NCBI RefSeq assembly: GCF_004664715.2 | Contig: NC_051068.1 | Coordinates: forward strand, 12,694,298-12,758,297 | Direction of reading: 5' to 3' | From: Peromyscus leucopus | Taxonomy: Eukaryota > Chordata > Mammalia > Rodentia > Cricetidae | Length of the DNA stretch: 64,000 nucleotides | Part shown: positions 52,111 through 63,044 of the stretch, in pieces | How positions within the stretch are numbered: the first letter of the stretch is position 1 | Layout of the letters: every line of letters begins with the position of its first letter | Notes under the pieces: generated by a model | The model's input: the letters and a program-made list of their open reading frames with translations, nothing else | Databases searched by the model: none | Told to the model about the DNA's origin: nothing | Position numbers and translations under genes: made by a program

Positions 52111-52462
52111 TGTCTTAGTGTTTTATTGCTGTGAAGAAACACCATGACCATGACAACTCTTATAAAAGAAAACATTTAATTGGAGCTGGCTTACAGTTTC
52201 AGAGGTTTAGTCCATTTTCAGGAAGTTTAGTCCATTGGCAGGAAGCATGGCAGTGAGCAGGCAGACATGGTGCTGGAGTGGCAGCTGAGAGTTCTACATC
52301 CAGATCTGCAGGCAGCAGGAAGATAGTGACATTGGGCCTGGCTTGAGCATTTCAAATCTCAAAGCCCATTTCCAGTGATGCACTTCCTCCAACAAGGCCA
52401 CCCCACCTAGTAATGCCACTCACTGTGAGCCTATGAAGGACATTTTCATTCAAACCAACACA
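52111..52462 (-). mobile_element. 5' LTR of the MaLR element
   Basis: 'tgtcttagtgttttattgct', 'gtgaagaaacaccatgacca', 'gacatggtgctggagtggca' and 'cacttcctccaacaaggcca', ending 'attcaaaccaacaca'. Uninterrupted, with TG...CA ends on the minus strand. Confidence 0.85.
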
Positions 52463-52572
52463 CTCTCTCTATGTAGTCCTGGCTGTCCTGGAATATGCTA
52501 TGTAGATCATGGCGGCCTTTAACTCACAGAGATCCATCTGCCTTTGCCTCCCAAGTGCTGGATTCCTGGCCT
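52463..52572 (-). mobile_element. B1 SINE, antisense, partial
   Basis: 'ctctatgtagtcctggctgt', 'atctgcctttgcctcccaag'. It directly abuts the MaLR 5' LTR end. Confidence 0.8.
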
Positions 52573-52769
52573 GTTTACTCCATTTTTCCGTCCTTCCCTC
52601 CTTTTTGAAACAGAGTCTGATATGGCCCAAGATGACCTTGAATTTGCTATTGAGCCAAGAATGACCTTGAACTTCTGCCTCAGCAGGTGTGTATTAGGAT
52701 TCTGCCACTCCTCCAGCTGCATGACTGCACATGTGCAGTTCAGTAGCTAAGTAAAGGGTCTTATGTCTT

Positions 52770-53085
52770 ACATTATCAGTATGCTGTGTGATTATGTAAT
52801 GCGCGCAGCCTGGTCACGCAATCTGCGCATGCGTGGTGTAGTTCAGTAAGCCCACATGCACATGTGGAGGGAATTTCTTAAAAAGCAGGTCACAGACTCC
52901 TCCCTTCTCTTGTGCTCTCTCCTCCTCCCCCCATCCCTCTCCCTGTACATGTCTTTCACAGGCCTGGTAACTCTCTTCTGTCCCCCCTCCCTTAATAAAG
53001 CTCTGATACTGGGTTTTGATGTGCTTCGTGACCTTTCCTTGCAGAGTAAAAGCGCCACTTATTTAAAACCCACAGTGTGTACTAC
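52770..53085 (+). mobile_element. CpG-containing LTR with AATAAA
   Basis: 'tatgtaatgcgcgcagcctg', 'caatctgcgcatgcgtggtg' and a C/T-rich stretch, then 'cccttaataaagctctgata' (polyadenylation hexamer at about 52,993-52,998) and a U5-like 'gcttcgtgacctttccttgc'. The layout resembles IAP-type and related class II LTRs. Exact ends are uncertain. Confidence 0.5.
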
Positions 53086-53175
53086 CTGCCCTGATCATTT
53101 GATGCTGGAGATCAAACTGAGGGCTTTATGCATGTTAGGCAAGCTCTCTAACCACTAAGCTACACCCCCAGTTCA
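53086..53175 (-). mobile_element. ID-like SINE, antisense
   Basis: 'gatgctggagatcaaactga', 'catgttaggcaagctctcta' and 'agctacacccccag' form the complement of an ID element (tRNA-Ala-like) head. Confidence 0.7.
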
Positions 53176-53184
53176 GTTTTTTTT

Positions 53185-53388
53185 TTTTTAATAAATCTTA
53201 AAAAGATTTATTTATTTATTTTATACAGATGTGTGCTCTGTCTTCATGCAAACCGGAAGAGGGAATCAGATCCTACTACAGATGATTATGAGCACCACGT
53301 GGTTGCTGGGAATTGAACTCAGCACCTCTGGAAGAGAAGTCCGTGCTCTTAATCGCTGAGCCATCTCTCCGGCCCCCCCACCCCAGTT
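53185..53388 (-). mobile_element. B2/B3 SINE, antisense
   Basis: 'aagatttatttatttatttt', 'gcaccacgtggttgctggga' and 'aatcgctgagccatctctcc'. Complete, with recognisable Pol III boxes. Confidence 0.9.
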
Positions 53389-54059
53389 TTGTAAAATGTA
53401 TTTCCCCTTTATACAAAGGAGAATCGGCCTTCCTGGAGAAAGGTCCTTGAAAACCAGATACCGTGGAGCCATCTCTAAGGCATCTTTCCCACCTGGTGTC
53501 CTGGTTGAGCCTGCACACACTTTCCTTGCCATACAGCGATCGATGCTACTGACAGGCCTGCCCCATGTGCCCCGCGTTCGAGCTTTGCGCAGGCTGAAAC
53601 CGAGCTGCTTTTTATCTCTGCTACAGATGTCAGCCTGTTTCCATTTTTAACTCTGATGTCAGCCCAGCACCGGTTGCCCAGGAGATAAGAATCTGGGCAC
53701 CTAGAGAAGAGTGGCCAGAGGGGCGGTGAATTTTGTTTTCTTTGTTGTGCTCACTCATAGCTTCCACCTCACTCAGACTCACAATAGATCTATTGTCACT
53801 GAAGCAAGCAGATATGGCTGGTCCTTTCCTGGGTGGCAGCATCTGGACCAGCAGGGCTCTCAATAATGACCTGATCTCTTCTCAGGTTCCACATACTCAG
53901 GCCTCCGTGGCCTGGTCAAGGCTCACTGAGCACTCTGGGTGCCCAAGCTCATGCCACTGTTCTCTGTTCTCGGCTGCACTGTTCCATGTAGCCCAGTGCT
54001 TGGCTGATGCCTCTATCCGTGGCTATGAGGGTAGGACTGGCTGATTCTGAGTGAGAACT
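53389..54059. other. Unique stretch
   Basis: No repeat recognised. Frames at 53,396-53,650 and 53,733-54,044 lack familiar motifs. A conserved exon here cannot be excluded by eye. Confidence 0.45.
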
Positions 54060-54338
54060 GTTCCCCCGCGGATGCAAATGTTTGAACATTTGGTCTCCAG
54101 CAAGAGGCGCTGCTTTGGAAGGTTGGAGCCTTTAGGAATGGGAGGAGCTTAGATAAAGGAAGTAGGTCTCTGGGGGTGTGGCCTTGCCTGCTACCAGGCT
54201 CTTGCCACCATGCCTTCCCACTGTGAAGGACTGTACCCTCACACCGTGGCCAAAATAACTGCTTCCTTCCTCTTTCCTTCAGTTGACTCCAGTCAGGTAT
54301 GTGGTCACAGCAATGAGAATTACTAACACAATTCCCTC
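54060..54338 (+). mobile_element. Diverged MaLR-type LTR
   Basis: 'tgcaaatgtttgaacatttg', 'ttggaaggttggagccttta' and the end 'cacagcaatgagaattacta'. Confidence 0.6.
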
Positions 54339-54349
54339 CCTAGAGTAGG

Positions 54350-54575
54350 GTCTTACTATGGTTTGTCCCTCATAGGCTCCTGTTTTAAATGCATTAGTTC
54401 CCAATTGCTGGTGCTGAGAGGTGGGGCCGGCTGGGGGAAGTGGGTCACTCGGGACATGCCTCTTTGAAGGTTACATTGAGTCCTTACTGTGATCCTCACT
54501 CTGAAGTTGCTCTGCCCTGCCACCTTCCTGCCAAGATGGACCACCACCTCTGAAAGCACCAGCTTTCTCCTTAAA
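54350..54575 (+). mobile_element. MaLR-type LTR, 5' part
   Basis: 'ctatggtttgtccctcatag', 'ttcccaattgctggtgctga' and 'ccttcctgccaagatggacc'. It stops where the B2-like SINE at 54,577 begins. Tandem to the copy at 54,060. Confidence 0.5.
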
Positions 54576-54576
54576 G

Positions 54577-54776
54577 GGACTGGCAAGATACCTCAGTGGG
54601 TAAAGGCACCTGCTGCCAAGCCAGGTGACCCGATTCGATCCCTGGGACCCACATGATAGAAGAGAAAGGACTCCTCCCTTAAGTGGTCCTCTGACCTTCA
54701 TACGTGCCATGGCACATGTGTTCCCCACCCCCAAATAAATATATAGTATTGTTAAAAAACAACAACAACAACCAAA
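54577..54776 (+). mobile_element. B2-like SINE
   Basis: 'gggactggcaagatacctca', 'gtgggtaaaggcacctgctg', 'cgattcgatccctgggaccc' and 'ccaaataaatatatag', then an (AAC)n tail. The A and B boxes are well conserved. Confidence 0.85.
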
Positions 54777-55120
54777 AGTTGTTCTGTCAAGAATTTTGTC
54801 CCAGAAGTAATGACTACATCACTACATGCACTGTATAAAAGAATGGGTCAGGGGAAAGGACCTTAAACCAGGGCTGCCTATACATTTTCCACTGTGACCC
54901 CTTTTCACCTGAAAATGTTTACACAACCTCAAGTATATAGGTATATAAAATAGTTGTACAAATTGTCCTAGTTAGGGTTACTATTGCTTTGATGAAACAT
55001 TGCACAAGCACATCCATGGGATTCATACCCAAATCACTTTCATCTTTATAAATGATATATACTAGAGAAATATTTTAATTAATTTTATTTTTCATTTAAT
55101 ATCAGTAATTGTTTGATTTG
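54777..55120. other. Mostly unique with LTR end at 54,966
   Basis: 'gtcctagttagggttactat' at 54,966 is the start of an antisense LTR-like repeat that breaks off after about 45 bases. The rest is unrecognised. Confidence 0.45.
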
Positions 55121-55121
55121 T

Positions 55122-55485
55122 GTGCTGGATAGTTTTTATGTTACCTTGACACAAGCTGGAGTCATCTGAGAGAAAGGAAAAACTCAATTGAGAAAATGCC
55201 TCCATAAGATTGGGCTGCAGGCAAGATTGTAGGGCATTTTCTTAATGACTGATTTGGGAGGGCCCAGCCCATTGTGGGTGGTACCATGCCTGGGCTAGAA
55301 ATCCTAGGTTCTATAACAAAGCATGCTGAGCAAACAAACCATGAGGAGCAAGCCTGTAAGCAGCACCCTTCCATGGCCTCTACATCATCTCCTACATCTC
55401 CTAGGTTCTTGCTATGTTTAAGAAGTGTATGACAAATAAACTCTTTCCTCCTTAACTAACTTTTCATCATGGTGTTTCATCCCTG
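55122..55485 (+). mobile_element. 'CTCAATTGAG'-family LTR-like repeat, most complete copy
   Basis: 'gtgctggatagtttttatgt', 'cttgacacaagctggagtca', 'actcaattgagaaaatgcct', 'agcccattgtgggtggtacc' and 'gacaaataaactctttcctc'. It includes the 5' part missing from the other copies. Confidence 0.8.
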
Positions 55486-55529
55486 GTACTGTAAACCTAT
55501 CCAACTCCCCGGGGTTAGTGAAGCCATGT

Positions 55530-55880
55530 GTCTTAGCTCCTTTCCCATTGATGTGGTAAAACACCTCATGGCCAAGGCAGTTTAGAAAGTGTTTAATTTG
55601 GGGTTCTGGTTTCAGAGCATCAGAGTCCATGATGGCAGAGCATGGCAGGAGAGACAGCTGAGAGCTCACATCTGATCTACATCCATTAATCAGAGAGGGG
55701 TTGTGGAGGAGAGACTGCAAATGGTACAAGTATTTTGAAGCCTCAAAGCCCACCCCATTGACATATCTCCTCCAACAAGACCACACCTCCTAGTCCTTCC
55801 CAAACAGTTCCACCACCTGGGAACTAAGTATTCAAACATAGGAGCCAATGGGGGACATTCTCATTCAAACTGCCACACTT
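55530..55880 (-). mobile_element. MaLR-type LTR, antisense
   Basis: 'gtcttagctcctttcccatt', 'gtggtaaaacacctcatggc', 'cctagtccttcccaaacagt' and 'ttcaaactgccaca'. Full length. Confidence 0.75.
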
Positions 55881-55885
55881 ACTTA

Positions 55886-56545
55886 GTTTTGTTCCTAGGC
55901 ACTTTATTTATTTAGGAGCTCTTGTGAAAGAGATATTTTTCCTAATGCCTTTCCCTGAAAGTTCATTGTCAGCATACATGAAGACTACTGGCTTCTGTAT
56001 ATTGATTTTATATCCTGTAACTTTGCAGGAAGTTTATTAGACCTAAGTGTTTTCTGATTAGAGTCTAAAAGGCTTTTTTTTAAGTATAGACATAGATGTC
56101 ATCTGCTATAAATAGGAATACTCTGGCTTCTTTCTTTGCTGTTTTTAATCACTTTTATTTCTTTCTCTTGTCCTGGTACCATAGCTAAAACATCGTCAAC
56201 TCTTTCCCTAGTTTAGAGGAAATGCTCTCAGTTTTCCCCCATTTATTGTACTGCTGGCCATGGGATTGTTGTATCTGGCCTTTATTATTTTGAGGTATGT
56301 TCTAACTACAGTTAATGTCTTCAGTACTTTTATTATGAAGATATATTAGATGTTATTAGGTGCTTTTCCAGTATCTATATCTAGATGGTCATGTGGTTTC
56401 TGTCCTTAAGTGTCTGTATATAATATATTATATTTGTTGAGCCAACCTTGGATCTAAGAGATGATGGCCACTTGGTCATGATTTTCTTCATTTATTCTTG
56501 AATTCAATTTGCATCAAATTTTTTAAATTAATCATGCTAACATAA
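55886..56545 (-). mobile_element. L1 ORF2 fragment, antisense
   Basis: 'atattgattttatatcctgt', 'gagtctaaaaggcttttttt', 'atagacatagatgtcatctg', 'attttgaggtatgttctaac', 'tagatggtcatgtggtttct' and 'ggccacttggtcatgatttt' are plus-strand phrases of antisense L1 ORF2 (reverse transcriptase domain). Many stops. No 3' UTR attached. Confidence 0.8.
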
Positions 56546-57203
56546 TACAATATATGCATATATACATATCAGTTGTGTATTACATGAGGAAGAACATGGT
56601 GGGAAAATATTATATTTGCTTTTCATATTTAAATTATTATGCTTCTGTAAAAGCAGCAATCTTAGTGTGTACAATATAAACACTGCATTTTAAAATGGAC
56701 AACAGTCTCAGATTTGAGCTGAAGTGCCTCAGTCAGTATTCATTAGTGTTGCATGGTGTGATGCATGCACAGTGCAAAGTGCACATGTGTGTTCACAAGC
56801 AAGGCTACAGTGATGTAATGTGATATAACATGGGTCAGCATTGCTGGAATCACCTCACATTTATTCCAGGTTACATTTGAATTAATTTTTGATTATGTGT
56901 TCAGAAAATTTTCCAGGTTGCCCATTTTTTTGTGATTCCTGCATTCAGTTAGAGTATGACCCACAGTGCAGGAACTGCCTCAGATGAAAGTTAGTGCTGT
57001 CTCCATCTGACAGATGAATACTAATGCTGAAGACATTTTCCCAAAGCACACAGGTTTTCACAGAAACAGCATTTCAGAGAAGTTAAAACCCTAGATGCTC
57101 AAGGCAGGATATAGATATGTATTCCTACATCATTTACCTGCTTTGTAAATTATTTTATATATCTGTTGTTGCTTGTTTTTTACTCTTTCTCTTTTGGTTC
57201 TTT
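56546..57203. other. Unique stretch with a possible MIR
   Basis: Around 56,960-57,060 'tgtctccatctgacagatga' and 'tttcccaaagcacacagg' recall a MIR core on the plus strand. Otherwise unrecognised. Confidence 0.4.
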
Positions 57204-57698
57204 TGGGAGCCCACCCAGCTCCCAAATAATTCACACACAGAGGCTTATTCTTAATTATAAATGCGCAGCCTTAGCTTGGCTTGTTTCTTGACAGCTTTAT
57301 TTGTCTTAAATTATCCCATCTACCTTTTGCCTCTGGGCTTTTTCTTTTTCTTACTTCTGTGTATCTTACTTTCACTCTTACTCTGTGGCTGGCTATGTGG
57401 CTGGGTGACTGGCCCCTGGCATCCTCTCCTTGTTCTCTTGATCCTTCTTCTTTTTCTCCCATATTTCTCCTTCTATTTATTCTCTCTGCCTGCCAACCCT
57501 GCCTATCCTTCCTCCTGCCTCATTATTGGCTAGTCAGGTCTTTATTAGACCATCAGTTGTTTCAGACAGGCAAAGTAACACAGCTTCACAGAGTTAAACA
57601 AATGCAACATAAAGGAATGCAACACATCTTCACATCATTAAAAAAAATGTTCCAGAGCATAACAAATGTAACTCATCTTAAAATAATATTCCACAACA
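57204..57698 (-). mobile_element. Solo LTR, RMER17-like family, antisense
   Basis: 'tgggagcccacccagctccc', 'atatttctccttctatttat', 'ttattagaccatcagttgtt' and 'aataatattccacaaca'. About 495 bases. The plus-strand frames at 57,261-57,751 lie across it. Confidence 0.7.
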
Positions 57699-57884
57699 CA
57701 TATCTATACTTCAGTCACCTAAGTGAAAAAAAACAGGGGAAATTATTGTAGCTCCTCCAGTGATTATACTTTACATTTCAGATGGATTGAGTACATAGTG
57801 AGCACTACATAGCACTCTGTATTTGTTTTAAAAAGACAGAAGTGGGGAAGAGGAGGTGGACTCAGAATGAGTCCTCAACGCCGC

Positions 57885-58030
57885 ACAAACTGGGTGTGGC
57901 CATACACACCTGGAGTCTCAGCATTCAGGAGGTGGAGGCTGGAGGATCAGGAGCTCAAAGTCAGCCTTGGCTACGTGTCGAGTTTGAGGCCAACCGGAGC
58001 TGTATAAGACCCTGTCTCAAAAACATAAAA
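57885..58030 (+). mobile_element. B1/B4-like SINE
   Basis: 'ctgggtgtggccatacacac', 'tctcagcattcaggaggtgg', 'caaagtcagccttggctacg' and 'aagaccctgtctcaaaaac'. Confidence 0.75.
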
Positions 58031-59210
58031 ATAAAGAGGAGTGGCTGGAAAATTCTGAATTGTATGTCTCCTGGTGCTTTCTTTAGTGCTTTTCATAAAA
58101 AGGCCTGGTGATATTTTCTCATTCATAAAGATCCGAGCTGCTCAACAGAACTGCTGTGATACAGGAAGTCATGTCCCGTCTAACGCAGAAGACTCAGGCT
58201 TCATTCAGCCCACCTTCTGCAGTATAGCTGGTATTACCAGAAAAATGAATTATCTTATTTTAATTAAGTTTGAATTTAGGTTACTCTGAAGGACAGTCTG
58301 GAGCTGAAATCTTTGCAGTGAAATCCAACATTTCTGTGGAACACTTCTAAATGGAGCGCTGTGGGGTCTGGAAAGCCAAGAGATTCCCTTCATGTTCATT
58401 CTGGTCAGGACTCTCAGGCAGCCTGACGTAAATTTATTGTTCTATCAGGTAGCCACCAGGCTGGCCAGGGCTCCAGAACTGCGCCTGAGTCAGTCCATTA
58501 ACAGTACCTTCCTCTTTATTGGTTTTTTTCAGGGCTGTGCAGTACAAATTTAAAAACATTGGTCTGAAGATAAACAAAACTCCCAGATCCCTTGCTCGAC
58601 CTTTGCTTGGACTGGCTTTTGAATTATATATTCTTTGAAAATGTTTCAGACGTTCCATTTGGAGACTGACTTTTCCACATGCAGAACTATCTACTGCCAT
58701 CTAAAAAGGCAACCCAAGAAAAAAGCAAGACCTTAACTGCTCGGTTTCCAAATTAAACTACAGTTTTAGCTAAAAATAGCATGCCAGTGTTGAGGCTGTG
58801 TTCCCTGAATTTAAATGGCTTCTTTCTCTCCCAGAAGACAACATTCACTGTGTTCTGAGGCGGGAGAGGACTCTTGGTAAGCCAGCCTCATGCCTTCGCA
58901 GGATTCCAGTGTTTTCTGTGTTCAAAGCACAGTGAAGGAAACTGGCAATAGCTTAGTTTCTGCACATAAATATTAAGTGACATGGACATAAATATAAGTA
59001 GTGTTGGTTGGAGTATGTGTATATGTGTGTCTGTGTGTGTGAACTCAGTTTTGTGTAGATAATTCTGTGTGTGTGCATAAAGAGACTAAGGGCAAATTCT
59101 TTCTTTTCCTTTTCCTTGACTGGGACATGGCCTGAAGTTGATTTTACTTTCTTCTTTTTTCAACCATGTTACCATGTGTTCTACTAATATTTGTCTTCAC
59201 TTAGGTATAA
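58031..59210. other. Unique stretch of about 1.2 kb
   Basis: No repeat recognised apart from short TG-rich runs near 59,018-59,045. The minus-strand frame 58,434-58,700 has no familiar motif. A candidate for cross-species conservation analysis. Confidence 0.5.
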
Positions 59211-59217
59211 TTGAAAG

Positions 59218-59218
<1 letters not shown>

Positions 59219-59261
<43 letters not shown>

Positions 59262-59276
59262 GTGTGTGTGTGTGTT
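59219..59276. repeat. (GT)n microsatellite
   Basis: GT repeat with two GTAT interruptions. Confidence 0.95.
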
Positions 59277-59494
59277 TTAGGCTTTTAAATTATCCACATC
59301 TCCTGGATTCTGGGATGACTTTCTATCTGGTGGTAAAGACCAAAAGATGAGAACAAGAGATGGTAAGTCACAAGCTTGATGTGTAATAAAATTCACACTT
59401 TAAATTGGACTGTACTATATATTCCCTTTTCAATAGTGAAGAGAGTATAAGGCATATTTGTTATGTACAACATTTTCTTTTAAAGCTTTTCTTT

Positions 59495-59622
59495 TCTGGG
59501 ATAGGAATGGTAACCCATGCCTTTAATCCTAACACTCAGGAGACAGAGACAGGTAGACTTCTGTGAGTTCAAGGCCAGCTTTGTTTATACAGTAAGACAC
59601 TGTCTTGCTAAATAAATATATA
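59495..59622 (+). mobile_element. B1 SINE, diverged
   Basis: 'tgggataggaatggtaaccc', 'atgcctttaatcctaacact' and 'gtgagttcaaggccagcttt'. Confidence 0.75.
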
Positions 59623-59687
59623 AGAAACTGAATGAATAAAGTCTTTATTTTCATCAGTTAAATGGGCGTGTGGTTTAAATTATCAAA

Positions 59688-59948
59688 GGGGCTGGGGAGA
59701 TGGCTCAGTCAGTAACATGCTTGTTGCTTAGGAAGACCTGAGTTTGATCCCCTACACCCACAGAAAAGCCCAGCACAGCTGTGCACACTTATAATCTCAG
59801 GGCAGTGATGCAGAAACGGGAGGTCGCTGGGGCTTGCTGGGCAGCCAGATGAGGCAAATTGGCAAACTCCAGGCTCAGTGGGAGCACTTATCTCAACAAA
59901 TAAGGTAGCAGGAGATTAGGGAAGACACCCAACATTGACTTCTGGCCT

Positions 59949-60000
<52 letters not shown>
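59688..60000 (+). mobile_element. B3 SINE with (CA)n tail
   Basis: 'ggggctggggagatggctca', 'ctgagtttgatcccctacac', 'ataatctcagggcagtgatg' and 'tgacttctggcctaaacaca', ending in a (CA)n tract at 59,949-59,998. Confidence 0.85.
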
Positions 60001-60203
60001 TGATGAAACAAACCTTATTGTTACTGTTTCTCGGGGGAGCACTTCTGCTTACGTCTTAGCTGGTACCTGCCCAGCTCTCCCCATTCACCCTCTTGTCCAC
60101 ATGAACAACGCATTTTAGGTTAATCATGCTTTCTAACATCAGCTGTCTTCTCCCCACCTACTTCTTCTCAAAGTTGAGATGGTTTAATTTATATTGTTAT
60201 TCT

Positions 60204-60352
60204 TATTTTCGAGACAGGGTTTCTCTGTGTAGTTTTGGTGCCTGTCCTGGATCTTGCTCTGTAGACCAGGCTTGCCTCGAACTCACAGAAATCCGCCTGG
60301 ATCTGCCTCCGGAGTGCTGGGATTAAAGGCATGCGCCACTGCCGCTCAGCTA
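60204..60352 (-). mobile_element. Young B1 SINE, antisense
   Basis: 'tttcgagacagggtttctct', 'gtagttttggtgcctgtcct', 'aactcacagaaatccgcctg' and 'gggattaaaggcatgcgcc'. Confidence 0.92.
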
Positions 60353-60354
60353 TT

Positions 60355-60560
60355 TTTATTATTTTTTAGAAAGGATCCCATACAGCTCAGATTTCCTCAA
60401 ACTGGCTGAGGATAACTTTTAACTTCTGATTCTTCTGTCTCCACTTCCCAAATTCTGGGATTACAAGTTCACTACCACATCTCATTTATACCGTGCTGGG
60501 GACGGGTTTTAACATGTCCTGCAGGAACTCTGCCAGTGGAGCTACATCTCCAAGCCTTGA
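60355..60560 (-). mobile_element. B4 SINE, antisense, diverged
   Basis: A B1-like part ('aaattctgggattacaagtt') followed by an ID-like part ('gtgctggggacgggttttaa', 'gccagtggagctacatctcc'). Confidence 0.65.
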
Positions 60561-60594
60561 TGCTTTGTCATTCAAAAAGATGTCATTATGCATC

Positions 60595-60716
60595 TGTCAG
60601 AGCAGCCTGCTCCTGTAGTCCCAACAACTCAGAATGTCGAGGCAGGAGAATCATTTGAGTTTTTGGAGCCGGCTTGGACAACACAGAAAGACTCTGTCCC
60701 TTAAAAATAAATTGCA
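60595..60716 (+). mobile_element. Old B1-like SINE
   Basis: 'tgctcctgtagtcccaacaa', 'gtcgaggcaggagaatcatt' and 'gactctgtcccttaaaaata' keep 7SL-derived order. Confidence 0.6.
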
Positions 60717-61012
60717 TTTTTGCTATGAAAAGTCATATAACCCAGATGCTCTATAGAATGTTCACATTGAAAGCCTTCTGCAGTCTTATCCCTCTGTGGA
60801 TAACCACAGTCCAGCATTTGGACTTTAACTTTGCTGGACTCTCAGACTCCAGCTCTACTTGCTTATTAGTGGTGTGCAGTACTTGAAATTTTTTTATTTT
60901 ACTTTGTTCACACACACGGGGGTGGGGGCTGGGGTAATTAGAGAGGCCTTTGGGTCAGCAGGCTGGCATTATCATCGTTATTCAGCTTCCAGAGCCATGA
61001 AAGTAAAAGTTC
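60717..61012. other. Unique stretch
   Basis: Nothing recognised. Confidence 0.45.
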
Positions 61013-61440
61013 TGTTGCTATGGAATATTACTTTAACTACATAAGGAGTATTACATTTGTTTATGCTATATTTGTTTAAGGATGTAACACATGGTCAATA
61101 GCTAAGTTGTAGAGGGATGGATGGGGCTGGCGGGCAGAGAGAATAAGGAGGAGGAAGAATCTAGGCTCATGAGGAGGGAGGAGAGAGAGAATGAGGGAGA
61201 AAAAAAAGGGAGATGCCGGGGGCCAGCCAGGCAGCTGCCAGACAGACAGACACGGAGGAAGCAGGAAAGTAGGACAGACAGAAAGAAATAAAGGTAAAAA
61301 GTTTCAAGGCAAAACACAGATGAAGAGAAATGGGATAATTTAAGTTCTAAGAGCTAATGGGACAAGCCTAAGCTAAGGCTGAGCATTCATAATTAATAAC
61401 AAGTCTCCATGTCATGACTTGGGAGATGGTTGGTGGCCCA
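61013..61440 (+). mobile_element. Solo LTR, RMER17-like family, sense
   Basis: 'tgttgctatggaatattact', 'gaatctaggctcatgaggag', 'aagcctaagctaaggctgag' and the end 'gagatggttggtggccca'. TG start and CA end. It is the only one of five copies on the plus strand. The CCAAT and 'ggcaggcaaggt' part seen in the others is deleted here. Confidence 0.75.
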
Positions 61441-61740
61441 GAAGAAAGCCTGTTACATACTGTGGCCTAAGCTACCTGATCTGTGGCCTTCTGTCACTGT
61501 TACCCTTACCACCACACAGGGTTTAGCATTTGGTTTGGAGCATTTCTTTCTTCCTACTAAAAGTAAGAGTTACAAGAGTCAAATCAAAATTATTGAATTG
61601 TTCGTGTTACACACACCCCTTCTCCATCTGAGCAAGAAAGACTGGACCAACTTCTGGGATTTCTTGTTATTTACTTTGACAGCCTTAAGTCAGTACTTAT
61701 TCATGGTTTCAGAATGTTTGCTTCCACAAACTGTTCAAAA
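61441..61740. other. Unique stretch
   Basis: Nothing recognised. The 259-codon plus frame 61,430-62,209 runs from the LTR end through this stretch and through a B1 to unique DNA. Confidence 0.5.
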
Positions 61741-61750
61741 GTCACACAGC

Positions 61751-61911
61751 TCCAGGCGGTGGTGCATGCCTTTAAGCCCAGCACACAGGAGGCAGAGCCA
61801 GGAGGATATCTGTGATTTCAAGGCCAGCCTGGTCTACAGAGCAAGATCCAGGACAAGCACCAAATCTACACAGAGAAGCCCTGTCTTGAAAAAAAAAAAA
61901 AAAAAAAAAAA
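61751..61911 (+). mobile_element. Young B1 SINE with target duplication
   Basis: 'tccaggcggtggtgcatgcc' to a 24-base A-run. 'gtcacacagc' flanks it at 61,741-61,750 and 61,912-61,921. Confidence 0.95.
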
Positions 61912-61921
61912 GTCACACAGC

Positions 61922-62780
61922 ACTCTGAGTGACTTTGTTGGAAGGCTCCATGAAAAGAAAAATCACAAAAACAAAATGAGCCCCTTAAGACCATGTTTAC
62001 AATGTATCACTGGGGATTCCAAGCATTGTTGTGGTTTGATGATTGACTTCTCCCAGGGTCCTAGCTTAGTTGCTGTTATCTTTACCCAAGGTGCAGAGGA
62101 GGAGACTACAGGGTGGAGGAGGGAACAGAGGAGGAGAAACATCTGCCTCCAGGTCACACAGATAATAGAGGCCACACTAAACTCAAAACTAAGCTGGGAA
62201 TTGACTTAATCTCCTTGGACATTTGACCTTATTATTCAGCCGCTAAGAGGAAGTCAAACCCTCTGGCCACTTGCAGAGGATTTTATTTTTAGACATGACT
62301 CACAGTCTCAGTGGGAAATGAATTTTGTGATGACACCTCGCTACACGTGACGTGATGAACGTTTGGCCTCCGACTCTCTCCAGACTCCGGGTTCCCTGCC
62401 TCTTTCCTTCCGACTCCCATTGCGTATATGGCCAAGTGCCCCTCACATGGTTATGGCAACAACAGTGTCTGGGTGAGGGAACGCCAAGGCCACCCTGCAT
62501 CCTGATGCCACACAGCTTTCGTTTGGACATCTCTTCATTCTCATTAACTCAGCCAGTCTTCGGTATCGTTACTGCAGAAGTCAGAACCCTGCTCCTGTGC
62601 CAAGACGGCTTCTACACTCTAGACTGAGTTTTACAAACTCCAAAGACAGGACAAGCTTTCCTCCTTTCTCATCTGTTAGTTATTTGAGTGACACTTGAGT
62701 GCTACATAGAGAAGATCCCCCAATAAACAGTTCTGAGCTGAAGGGGAAAATGGGGGCTGTTTTCAGAATTAAAAACAAGA
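61922..62780. other. Unique stretch
   Basis: About 860 bases without a recognised repeat, except a weak MIR-like 'ctccaggtcacacagataat' at 62,148. No exon can be supported. Confidence 0.45.
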
Positions 62781-62782
62781 AA

Positions 62783-62945
62783 AAGCCGGGCGGTGCGGGC
62801 TCATGTCTTTAATTCTAGCACTTGGGAGGCAGAGGTAGGCAGGTGGACCTCTGTGAGTTCTAAGCCAGCCTGCTCTACAGAGCGAGTTCCAGGACAGTCA
62901 GGGCTACACAGAGAAACTCTCATCTCGAAAAACAAAACAAAAGTT
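62783..62945 (+). mobile_element. B1 SINE
   Basis: 'agccgggcggtgcgggctca', 'ctagcacttgggaggcagag' and 'gggctacacagagaaactct'. Full length. Confidence 0.92.
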
Positions 62946-63044
62946 GTTTCCTATTTGACTAATACGGATGGACTTCATAGGGTGCACAGGTTTAAATGAA
63001 TCAGGGGAGGATGGTGAACAGCTCTGTGAGGTGAGGGAAAGGAA

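Larger units (their letters stand above)
48961..52462 (-). mobile_element. Complete MaLR-type element, LTR-internal-LTR, minus strand
   Basis: Two LTRs of the same family and orientation lie at 52,111-52,462 (5' LTR on the minus strand, 352 bases) and 48,961-50,230 (3' LTR, about 346 bases once a 924-base insertion is excluded). The 1.88-kb interior is non-coding and contains phrases such as 'gcaagactgaaaaccagctg', 'gggctggttccactccctga' and 'tctggtgcacctttgctcct', which I recall as the interior of this rodent element. The 3' LTR is preceded on the minus strand by a purine-rich 'GGCCAGGGAGTGGAG'. Later insertions are a young B1 (50,368-50,526), two older antisense B1s and a TTC tract. Flanking bases do not show a clean 5-bp duplication. 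Confidence 0.75.

Noticed and set aside
53733..54044. Possible exon in a unique stretch
   Set aside because: No splice-site pair, homology or codon signature could be supported by eye.
57261..57751. Hydrophobic 90- and 156-codon frames
   Set aside because: They read the pyrimidine-rich antisense side of a solo LTR, which yields Leu/Phe/Ser runs.
61430..62209. 259-codon plus-strand open frame, the longest in the window
   Set aside because: It starts at an LTR end, crosses unique DNA and then a young B1 including its poly-A (poly-Lys). A gene would not predate that B1 in this form.
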